DNA from: Alphaproteobacteria bacterium
GTDB lineage: Bacteria; Pseudomonadota; Alphaproteobacteria; RS24
Length of the DNA stretch: 14,180 bases
Direction of reading: 5' to 3'
Assembly: GCA_009920875.1 (NCBI GenBank)
Contig: RFZE01000034.1
Coordinates: forward strand, 1-14,180
In this document: positions 6,681 through 13,197 of the stretch, piece after piece
How the letters are laid out: the number at the start of each line of letters is the position of its first letter
How positions within the stretch are numbered: the first letter of the stretch is position 1
Made by a program: the position numbers and the translations under genes
The notes under the pieces: generated by a model
The model's input: only the letters and a program-made list of their open reading frames with translations
Told to the model about the DNA's origin: nothing
The model's database searches: none

Positions 6681-8084
6681 TCACTTTTTATTCCGCATGC
6701 GTGCCGGCCCGCGAGGCGGATTTTTATTGCCGCCTTTTTTTCGATGCCGTGCTTCTCGTCCGTCGCTTGATGCGCTATCGCCGCGATGATGCTGTTTGGT
6801 TTTTTTCCGGCTTAACTTTTTGTTATCATTTAGCCGCCGCGATTTCGGTCGATAGCGGTCATCACTATTTTTACGGTCGGATGTTTTACTGGCCTGCGGT
6901 GATGACTTTTCTAACCGTCTGGCGGCAGTCTTTAGGGGGTCGTAGCGATCATCGTTAATGCCGCCCGCTTGCACATTTTCAATCGGCAATTTCATTTTTG
7001 TCAGTTTTTCAATATCGCGCAGATGTTTTTGCTCTTCCGGAGCGCATAAGGTAATGGCACGCCCTTCGCGCCCAGCCCGCGCGGTGCGGCCAATGCGGTG
7101 CACATAGGCCTCCGGCGTTGTCGGCACATCATAATTAACCACCAGCGAGACATCGGGAATATCAATGCCGCGCGCCGCAATATCGGTTGCGATAAGAATA
7201 GGCTCTTCGCCCTTGCGAAACGACTCGAGCGTGCGCTGGCGCTGGTTCTGACTTTTATTACCGTGAATGGCCGACGCGAAAATGCGCTGCTTGGCGAGAT
7301 ATTTCACCAATTGGTCAGCGCCGTGCTTGGTGCGGGTGAAAATAATCGTGCGAAACTGGTTTTCCAAAGCCTGCAGCAAAAACGGGCGCTTTTCAGATTT
7401 TTCCATCAGCATGACGCTTTGTTCAATCCGCTCCACCGGAGTCGAGACAGGCGCAACTGCTATGTCTTTTGGATTATCCAATAATTCTGCCGCCAATGCG
7501 CGTATCGGCTTCGGCATGGTGGCCGATAGCAAAACCGTCTGTCGCGTGCGCGGTATCTTTTTGGCGATACGCCGAATGGCCGGAAAAAAGCCCAAATCCA
7601 ACATTTGATCGGCTTCATCGAGAATCAGCGTCTCGGTATGGTCGAGCGATAAATTGCCTGATTTTAAATGGTCTTCGAGGCGACCCGGTGTCGCCACCAA
7701 AATATCCAGCCCTTGATTAAGGCGTTTGATTTGCCTCGGATATTTGACCCCGCCAACAATACATGCACGCTGGTGATATATATGCGTGCCATATTTCTCA
7801 ATGTTATCGTCAATTTGCTTGGCCAATTCGCGCGTCGGCACAATAATCAGTGTGCTACAATGTTTAGGCGTCGCCCTGTGCTGATTGGCTTTCAGACGCT
7901 CCAATATGGGCAGCACAAAAGCCGCAGTTTTACCCGTGCCAGTTTGCGCAATGGCGACAATATCGCCGCCCTGCAGCATAAGCGGAATAGCTTTTTCCTG
8001 AATCGGCGTCGGGCTAGCATAACCGCTTTTCTCAATTGCTTTGGTCAACTGGCTCGAAAGCCCCAATTCAGCAAATTTTGACAT
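6681..8084 (-). CDS. rhlE: DEAD-box ATP-dependent RNA helicase, RhlE-type
   Basis: A 467-residue cytoplasmic RNA helicase that would unwind structured RNA in ribosome assembly, RNA decay or cold adaptation. All core motifs are present: Q motif around residues 4-29 (Phe4, Gln29), motif I AQTGTGKT (46-53), Ia PTRELA (83-88), Ib TPGR (132-135), II DEAD (156-159), III SAT (187-189), V around TDIAARGID (301-309) and VI HRIGRTARAG (330-339). After about residue 370 comes a ~100-residue low-complexity tail dominated by Lys, Arg, Ser and Asn, typical of RhlE-like RNA-binding extensions. The start is ATG 8084, with AGG about seven bases upstream. The gene lies 63 bases after tRNA-Met on the same strand and is bracketed by the 51-nt repeats, so it may be carried on a small integrated segment. 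The exact subfamily (RhlE versus other DEAD groups) is less certain than the helicase call. Confidence 0.93.
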   Translation of the reverse strand: MSKFAELGLSSQLTKAIEKSGYASPTPIQEKAIPLMLQGGDIVAIAQTGTGKTAAFVLPILERLKANQHRATPKHCSTLIIVPTRELAKQIDDNIEKYGTHIYHQRACIVGGVKYPRQIKRLNQGLDILVATPGRLEDHLKSGNLSLDHTETLILDEADQMLDLGFFPAIRRIAKKIPRTRQTVLLSATMPKPIRALAAELLDNPKDIAVAPVSTPVERIEQSVMLMEKSEKRPFLLQALENQFRTIIFTRTKHGADQLVKYLAKQRIFASAIHGNKSQNQRQRTLESFRKGEEPILIATDIAARGIDIPDVSLVVNYDVPTTPEAYVHRIGRTARAGREGRAITLCAPEEQKHLRDIEKLTKMKLPIENVQAGGINDDRYDPLKTAARRLEKSSPQASKTSDRKNSDDRYRPKSRRLNDNKKLSRKKTKQHHRGDSASSDGREARHRKKGGNKNPPRGPARMRNKK

Positions 8085-8147
8085 TAAATACCTATCTGTG
8101 GTCTATGAAAATGCTGACTAGAGATGAGGGAATAGCAATTTCGAATT

Positions 8148-8224
8148 TGGTAGCGGAGGAGGGACTCGAACCCCCGACACGCGGATTATGATTCCGCTGC
8201 TCTAACCAGCTGAGCTACTCCGCC
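8148..8224 (-). tRNA. tRNA-Met (CAU), elongator type, CCA encoded
   Basis: A full cloverleaf reads on the minus strand from G1 at 8224. The acceptor GGCGGAG pairs with CTCCGCT (the first pair is G-U). The D arm is GCTC/GAGC, the anticodon stem GCGGA/TCCGC with loop ATCATAA (anticodon CAT in DNA), the variable loop GTGTC, and the T arm has loop TTCGAGT. The discriminator A and CCA end at 8148. The standard first pair region and the D-arm form fit elongator Met, not initiator; the tRNA-Ile with modified CAU is the main alternative. The 3' 51 bases are duplicated at 6525-6575. Confidence 0.95.
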
Positions 8225-8241
8225 TCTGAAAATCTGCGCTT

Positions 8242-8270
8242 GATATAGACCAAAAGCCGGTGGCTGGCAA
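8242..8270 (-). promoter_or_regulatory. Sigma-70 type promoter for tRNA-Met
   Basis: On the minus strand TTGCCA (8270-8265) is separated by exactly 17 bases from TATATC (8247-8242). The -10 lies 18 bases before the tRNA 5' end, giving a short leader. CTATAT-like -10 elements are usual in alphaproteobacteria. The -35 overlaps the terminator hairpin of the preceding gene. Confidence 0.55.
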
Positions 8271-8295
8271 TTGCCCTTTTCTCCTGCCAACCGGC
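8252..8295 (-). terminator. Probable Rho-independent terminator of the MBL-fold gene
   Basis: On the minus strand GCCGGTTGGCA (8295-8285) pairs with TGCCA-gcc-ACCGGC (8269-8256), leaving a three-base bulge and a 15-base loop, followed by TTTT. It begins 34 bases after the hydrolase stop. The stem is GC-rich; the bulge and short T-run lower confidence. Confidence 0.5.
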
Positions 8296-8328
8296 GACGG
8301 GCAAGCCGTTTTTGCCGTGATTATCAGC

Positions 8329-9228
8329 TTATTCGGCGAGACGATAATCGCTATTGAGACCGGGCCGACCATCGCAGGAAACCACACCGCGCTTGGTCAA
8401 ATCCTGCATATGCGCCAGCGCGGATAATGCCGCGGCGGGGTGCAGGCCCTTATCGACATCGGCATAAATGGTCTCGACCATTTGCTTGATATTGCGGTCG
8501 CCCGCTTTCAACCGTTCTATAAGCTGCGCCTCGCGAACACGGCGATGGGTGATATAGGCGCGCACAAAGTTTTGCGGGTCATTAATGCATGTGCCATGGG
8601 TCGGCCAATAGACCACATCATCGCGCTCAAGCAGCAAATCCAAAGAGGCCATATATTCGGTCATATCGCCATCGGGCGGCGCGATGACGGTGGTTGACCA
8701 GCCCATGACATGATCGCCTGAGAACAGCGCCTTTTCTTCGACCAGCGCATAACACATATGGCCCGACATATGGCCGGGGGTAAAAACACATTCCAAAGTC
8801 CAGCCATCGCCTTTAATCAGATCGCCATGCGCGACAATTTCATCGGGAGCGAAATCAGCATCAGCCCCTTCTTCCAATCGCGGCCCGTCAAAGGCTTCGA
8901 CCTGGCCCGGCGCATGGGCATAAATTTTTGCGCCGGTGCGTGCTTTTAAGGGCATGGCCAAGGGCGAATGGTCAAGATGGGTATGGGTGATGACAATATG
9001 GCTGACTTTCTCGTCAGGTGCCAAAGCCGCCAAAATGGCATCGAGATGCGCATCATCAAGTGGCCCCGGATCAATGATGGCGACATTACCTTTACCGATA
9101 ATGTAAGTGCCGGTGCCGGTAAAAGTAAACGGACCCGGATTATTGCAAATGACACGGCGAATGAGCGGACTCAAATGATCGCAGCGTCCATATTCGAAGT
9201 CAAATTCAGTGACAAAAGGAATGGCCAT
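8329..9228 (-). CDS. MBL-fold metallo-hydrolase (LACTB2/glyoxalase-II-like)
   Basis: A cytoplasmic 299-residue metallo-beta-lactamase-fold hydrolase binding two metal ions. The zinc motif HTHLDH gives His82, His84, Asp86 and His87. Further ligands are expected in TPGHMSGHM (His), FSGDHVMGW (bridging Asp) and PTHG (His), all present in order. The spacing of GTYIIGKGNVAIIDPGP before the HxHxDH, and a C-terminal winged-helix-like segment (from about residue 235), resemble the LACTB2/hydroxyacylglutathione-hydrolase-like branch. That branch includes thioesterases and nucleases, so the substrate is open. The start is ATG 9228 with GGGAGAG just upstream; an in-frame GTG at 9246 lacks a ribosome site. 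It is divergent from the small membrane-protein gene. Confidence 0.87.
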   Translation of the reverse strand: MAIPFVTEFDFEYGRCDHLSPLIRRVICNNPGPFTFTGTGTYIIGKGNVAIIDPGPLDDAHLDAILAALAPDEKVSHIVITHTHLDHSPLAMPLKARTGAKIYAHAPGQVEAFDGPRLEEGADADFAPDEIVAHGDLIKGDGWTLECVFTPGHMSGHMCYALVEEKALFSGDHVMGWSTTVIAPPDGDMTEYMASLDLLLERDDVVYWPTHGTCINDPQNFVRAYITHRRVREAQLIERLKAGDRNIKQMVETIYADVDKGLHPAAALSALAHMQDLTKRGVVSCDGRPGLNSDYRLAE

Positions 9229-9374
9229 CCTATGCTCTCCCAACACAATGTTGATGATTAATTACCATAAACCGACGCCAAAGTCTTGAAGGCAGGCACA
9301 CAAGACGCGCAAAATCCGCTTGCGCTGACCTGTTTATCGCGTCAATCTCCGTTAAATTTCTGAGGGAGTAAATC

Positions 9375-9746
9375 ATGGAAAAAATTCTGCAAATCTTATC
9401 CGGCGCTTTCGGCGCTCTTCTTTTGGTGATGGCCGTGCGTTGGGTGTTTGACCCGGCCGGTGCTGCTGGAGCGATTCAAATGAGCTTATTGGATGGCCCA
9501 GGACGCAATTCCATGATTGGCGATATGGGCGCATTCTTTTTCGGCATGGGCGGTTTGGCCGCTTATGGCGTATGGAGAAAACGCTCCGAATTTCTTTTCG
9601 CCGGCGCTTTCCTGATTGGCACGGCCGCGACATTACGCATCATATCCGGCTTTGCGCATGATGCGCCGACCATTTGGAGTGCCGTTATTTTTGAAGTGGT
9701 CGTTGCCGCTGTTTGGATTTCTTACGGACGAAAACTGTCGGCCTGA
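9375..9746 (+). CDS. Small four-helix inner-membrane protein of unknown function
   Basis: A 123-residue protein with four predicted membrane helices (about residues 4-24, 48-68, 72-92 and 99-117). The loop before helix 2 has LDGPGRNSMIGDMGAFF; the Asp in GDMGAFFFGMGG would lie near or within the membrane. It ends with a short positive tail, SYGRKLSA. The overall look is like DUF4345-type membrane proteins, but I cannot confirm the family from memory. The start is ATG 9375 with a strong GAGGGAG ribosome site (9362-9368). It is followed on the same strand, after 155 bases holding a separate promoter, by the sulfatase, so co-transcription is uncertain. No function is assigned. Confidence 0.75.
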   Translation: MEKILQILSGAFGALLLVMAVRWVFDPAGAAGAIQMSLLDGPGRNSMIGDMGAFFFGMGGLAAYGVWRKRSEFLFAGAFLIGTAATLRIISGFAHDAPTIWSAVIFEVVVAAVWISYGRKLSA

Positions 9747-9833
9747 TTACCGACGCGCATTGCCGTTATCGGACGACACTTAAGGGGCGCCGCAGCGCTG
9801 AAGATATGCAGCATCGCTTAAAGCTGCAGCATC

Positions 9834-9864
9834 TATTGACATAACCCATGTCAATAAATACAAA
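9834..9864 (+). promoter_or_regulatory. Sulfatase promoter overlapped by a perfect palindromic operator
   Basis: TATTGACAT (9834-9842) and ATGTCAATA (9848-9856) form a perfect 9+9 bp inverted repeat around AACCC. Within it TTGACA (9836-9841) is a consensus -35, followed by a 17-base spacer and a TACAAA -10 (9859-9864, four of six). A dimeric regulator bound here would cover the -35 and spacer, so repression is the simplest reading. The sulfatase ATG is at 9902. Confidence 0.6.
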
Positions 9865-9901
9865 AATCAGCGATTAACTATTCTCAGTTTCGGGTGCCCC
9901 T

Positions 9902-11692
9902 ATGCCAAACCGCTTTGTTTCGTTCATGGTTCTTGCGTCTTTGTTTGCCCTTTCATATGGCAGCGCCGCGCAAACGCAGCCCAACGCCCCAAGCCAAACC
10001 CAGCGCCCGAATGTTCTCATCATTATGGCTGATGATGTCGGCTATATGGATTTTGGCGCTTATGGTGGGGAAGCGGCGACGCCGGCCATTGACGCCATTG
10101 CTGCGCGCGGCATTAAAATGTCGCGATATTATACTTCGCCGCAATGCGGGCCATCACGCGCCATGCTGCTGACAGGTGCCGATAATCACGAAGTCGGCAT
10201 GGCCATGATACCGGAAACTTTGCCCGACAATATGCGGGAGACCCCCGCCTATTCAATGAAATTGCCGCAGGGCGCATTGACATTGGCCGACCGTTTGGGG
10301 GCAGCAGGCTATCAAAGCTATGCTGTCGGCAAATGGCATATTGGCGATGTTGGCGCAAATTTGCCCCGCAAACACGGCTTTGACCGTTCGCTGATTTTTG
10401 ATTCCACCGGCGCCGATAATTGGGCGACCCGCTCTTACCTGCCGATTTACGACACGATTCAATGGTTCGAAGATGACACGCCAATCGCGCGCCCCAATGG
10501 TGAATATTCGTCGAAATTATTTGTCGACCGTATGATTGATTATATCGACGGCGGCGCGGCTGACCGCCCGTTTTTCGGCTATTTGGCCTTTCAAGCCGTG
10601 CATATTCCGGTGCAAGCACCGCGCCATTTTATTGAAAATTACAATGGGCGATTTGATAAAGGCTGGCATGCTTTGCGCCGTGAGCGCATGGCCAAGGGCA
10701 AGGCGCTGGGTCTGATACCGGCCGATGCCACCTTGCCGCCACAGCCGCAAGACGCCCGCCAATGGGACACGCTGAGTGCCGAGGAAAAAGCCTTTTACGC
10801 GCGCGCCATGCAAGCCAATGCCGGCATGATTGAAGCGATGGATTTCCACCTCAACCGCCTGTTTCAACATTTGGAGAGGCGCGGAAAACTGAAAAACACG
10901 ATTGTCATTATCATTTCAGATAATGGGCCTGAATCGGCTGCCGTGAGCCGACAAAATCCATTAGTCGATTTCTGGCTCAGCCGACAGGGATATAATAGCG
11001 ACATTGAAACGCTGGGCGAAGAAGACAGCATGGTAGCGATTGGCATGGAATGGGCGACCGCCGCCGCCGTGCCGTTTGCGCGCTATAAGTTCCACGCCAC
11101 TGAAGGCGGTCACCGTGTGCCAATGATTATTGCCGGCCCGGGCATTAAACCCAAGGATTTCGAACCGGCGCGTGCCCATGTCTTTGATATTTTGCCGACA
11201 GTATTGGAATTGGTCGGATTGCCTGCGCGCTCCGCCTCCAATGAGCCGGTGCCGATAAGAGGTCGCAGTTTGGTGCCGGTGCTGACAGGCCAAGCCGATG
11301 AAGTTTACGGCGCGGAAGACGCCGTCGGTATTGAAGTCGCCACCAATGCAGCACTCTATAAGGGTGACTGGAAGCTGCAAAAAATGCCGCCGCCATCCGG
11401 CGACGGTCAATGGCATCTTTACAATCTCGCCAATGATCTCGGTGAGAGCCGCGACGTGCAACAAGACTATCCGGAGATTTTTGCTGAATTGAAAAGCGAT
11501 TATGCAGCTTACGCAAAAGAGGTCGGCATTGCCGAATTGGGCGATGATTACAATCCGTCGCAGCAAGTCGCCTTGGGCTTTGCCGTCAGTCTTTTGGTTT
11601 TCCTATGGCCTTATGCTTTGGGCCTCTTACTGGCACTCATCATGATGACCCTGCTCAGCGTAAAAGCCATAAGAGCCATCAGAGCACGATAG
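9902..11692 (+). CDS. Cys-type arylsulfatase, secreted and C-terminally membrane-anchored
   Basis: A 596-residue type I sulfatase that would hydrolyse sulfate esters outside the cytoplasm. Residues 1-23 form a signal peptide ending near SAAQ. The metal-binding start is NVLIIMADDVGY (Asp44, Asp45). The signature C82-G-P-S-R-A-M-L-L-T-G supplies the cysteine to be converted to formylglycine, and GYQSYAVGKWHIG gives the second conserved Lys/His motif. IISDNGPE and FHATEGGHRVPM are typical metal and sulfate-pocket segments. The C-terminal ~45 residues hold one or two hydrophobic helices (about 552-585) and a basic tail, KAIRAIRAR, suggesting inner-membrane anchoring after export. The maturation enzyme is not in the window. 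The ribosome site is weak (CGGG about ten bases before ATG 9902). The palindromic promoter suggests induction, for example under sulfur limitation or by substrate. It is convergent with rpoN (16-base gap). Confidence 0.92.
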   Translation: MPNRFVSFMVLASLFALSYGSAAQTQPNAPSQTQRPNVLIIMADDVGYMDFGAYGGEAATPAIDAIAARGIKMSRYYTSPQCGPSRAMLLTGADNHEVGMAMIPETLPDNMRETPAYSMKLPQGALTLADRLGAAGYQSYAVGKWHIGDVGANLPRKHGFDRSLIFDSTGADNWATRSYLPIYDTIQWFEDDTPIARPNGEYSSKLFVDRMIDYIDGGAADRPFFGYLAFQAVHIPVQAPRHFIENYNGRFDKGWHALRRERMAKGKALGLIPADATLPPQPQDARQWDTLSAEEKAFYARAMQANAGMIEAMDFHLNRLFQHLERRGKLKNTIVIIISDNGPESAAVSRQNPLVDFWLSRQGYNSDIETLGEEDSMVAIGMEWATAAAVPFARYKFHATEGGHRVPMIIAGPGIKPKDFEPARAHVFDILPTVLELVGLPARSASNEPVPIRGRSLVPVLTGQADEVYGAEDAVGIEVATNAALYKGDWKLQKMPPPSGDGQWHLYNLANDLGESRDVQQDYPEIFAELKSDYAAYAKEVGIAELGDDYNPSQQVALGFAVSLLVFLWPYALGLLLALIMMTLLSVKAIRAIRAR

Positions 11693-11708
11693 CACGGGGT
11701 ATTGCGCC

Positions 11709-13133
11709 TTAAGAATCTGCCGCACGGGCAATTTTGGCGGCGCGGCGGCGCTGCGCCGAAGACGGAATATTGAGCGCTTTTCTATATTTGGCAACGGTGC
11801 GGCGCGCCATCACCACCCCCCCATCGGCCAAAAGCGCAACCAGTGCATCATCTGACAGCACGCCATCGGGCGCCGCTTCATTGGTCACCAATTCGGCAAT
11901 GCGCGCTCTCACGGCTTGCGCTGATGCGGTTTTGCTATTGCCGCCCGCCTCAGCGCCGATGGCTGACGAGAACAAATCGCGGAGCGAAAACTGCCCATTA
12001 GCGGTTTGCACCAGTTTACCGGCGACGGAGCGGCTGACCGTACTTTCGTGCATGTCAATCGCCTCGGCAATATCGCGTAAGCCCATCGGCTCAAGCGCCG
12101 CCATGCCACCGGTAAAAAATGCTTGCTGATGGGCGACAATGGCGCGCGCCACGCGCAATAAAGTGGCAGCGCGTTGCTGCGTCGCTTTTTTCAGCCAGCG
12201 TGCCGATTGCACATTGGTCTTCATGAATTTACGTTCTTCATCGGTGATTTTGCGCGCCGCCATGTCCTCCCAATCGCGCTCCAATACCAACACGCTGGGC
12301 AGGCTGTCTTCATTCAAATAAGCCTGCCAACCGCCGTCGCCTTCAAGCACAATCACATCGGGCTGCGCCGGACCGCTTGTGTCGGTTTCAAAACCGGCTG
12401 CAGGTCGCGGATCGAGGGCGCGCACCGCTTGCAGATAAGGCGCAATATCATCGGCGCTGACATTCATCGCTTTAGCCAAAGCCGCCATATCGCCGCGTCC
12501 CAAAATATCAAGATTGTCGAGCAAGGCCTGATGGGTCGGTGTCCAATTACCGGCGGCGAGCAATTGCAGCCGCAGACAATCGGCAAGATTGCGCGCAAAC
12601 ACACCGGCGGGGGTAAAATTGCATATTTGTTTCAGAGTTTCATGCAACAGCCCCCTATCAACGCCAAGGGTCGCGCAAATTTCGTCATCGCTTTCGCGCA
12701 AATAGCCGTCTTCGTCCAACCAACCGGTCAATTCCACCGCCAGTGCGGCAATATCGCGATCGCCGATTTCCTCGGCAATTTGGCGCAAAATGTGAGGTGT
12801 CAATCCGCTTTCTTCAGCCGCGCGGTTCTCCAACATGGCGGCGACATCGCCGCTTTCCCCTTCGGCAAAATCGACCCGCACCGCTTCAATTTTGTCGGAC
12901 AGGCCGGCCCCGCTCGTGCCGTCAACGGTCACCGCGCGCGGCGCTTCGCCATTACCGCTTTCGCGAAAATGCGCGGCATCAAAGGCTAGAAACGGATTTT
13001 GTTCCATTTCGCGCTTCAACATATCGGCCAGCTGAATATTGGTCAGCTGCAACAGCTCAATGGCTTGCCGCATTTGCGGATTCATCATCAGCTTTTGCTT
13101 TTGCGATATTTCAAGTCGCGGCGACAGCACCAT
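11709..13133 (-). CDS. rpoN: RNA polymerase sigma-54 factor RpoN
   Basis: The alternative sigma factor (474 residues) that directs polymerase to -24/-12 promoters and needs AAA+ activators. Region I is the Gln/Leu-rich N-terminus, PRLEISQKQKLMMNPQM... through AIELLQLTNIQLADML and EQNPFL (about 4-45), the activator-responsive part. An acidic linker follows, then the core-binding domain. Near the C-terminus the RpoN box ARRTVAKYRK is at 443-452, followed by LNIPSS. The frame is open to a GTG at 13172, but the start is ATG 13133, preceded by AAGGA at a good distance. mnmA lies 64 bases upstream on the same strand. The hpf and ptsN genes that often follow rpoN are absent; a convergent sulfatase is there instead. 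A sigma-54 promoter faces away from the gene in the upstream gap. Confidence 0.96.
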   Translation of the reverse strand: MVLSPRLEISQKQKLMMNPQMRQAIELLQLTNIQLADMLKREMEQNPFLAFDAAHFRESGNGEAPRAVTVDGTSGAGLSDKIEAVRVDFAEGESGDVAAMLENRAAEESGLTPHILRQIAEEIGDRDIAALAVELTGWLDEDGYLRESDDEICATLGVDRGLLHETLKQICNFTPAGVFARNLADCLRLQLLAAGNWTPTHQALLDNLDILGRGDMAALAKAMNVSADDIAPYLQAVRALDPRPAAGFETDTSGPAQPDVIVLEGDGGWQAYLNEDSLPSVLVLERDWEDMAARKITDEERKFMKTNVQSARWLKKATQQRAATLLRVARAIVAHQQAFFTGGMAALEPMGLRDIAEAIDMHESTVSRSVAGKLVQTANGQFSLRDLFSSAIGAEAGGNSKTASAQAVRARIAELVTNEAAPDGVLSDDALVALLADGGVVMARRTVAKYRKALNIPSSAQRRRAAKIARAADS

Positions 13134-13157
13134 GGGAGGTTCCTTTCGCCGCAGAAT

Positions 13158-13182
13158 GTGCCAATTTGGCACAGTTCTTGCA
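13158..13182 (+). promoter_or_regulatory. Near-perfect sigma-54 (-24/-12) promoter, pointing into mnmA
   Basis: TGGCAC (13167-13172), five bases, then TTGCA (13178-13182). The GG at 13168-13169 and the GC at 13180-13181 are exactly 12 apart, as required. It matches the consensus TGGCAC-N5-TTGCW at all conserved positions. The -24 element is half of the palindrome GTGCCAATTTGGCAC (13158-13172). The expected start is near 13193, reading rightward, antisense to the 3' end of mnmA. The minus strand has the second TGGCAC but no -12 element. Confidence 0.65.
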
Positions 13183-13197
13183 AGGGGTTAAATGCGT

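Noticed and set aside
6623..6958. Plus-strand 111-codon frame rich in Phe, Tyr and Arg near the repeat, considered as cassette cargo
   Set aside because: It is the antisense of the Lys/Arg-rich helicase tail, which explains its Phe/Leu richness; there is no ribosome site.
9283..9306. Inverted repeat GTCTTG ... CAAGAC in the hydrolase/membrane-protein gap
   Set aside because: Six-base arms around a 12-base gap in a 128-base region are weak, and no -35/-10 pair is clearly covered.
10961..11566. Minus-strand 201-codon frame within the sulfatase
   Set aside because: Antisense shadow of a well-conserved sulfatase; no motif and no ribosome site.
12174..12989. Plus-strand 271-codon frame across rpoN
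   Set aside because: Shadow of rpoN. Its composition is rich in His, Arg, Gln and Ile as expected for an antisense frame, and rpoN motifs on the other strand are unmistakable.
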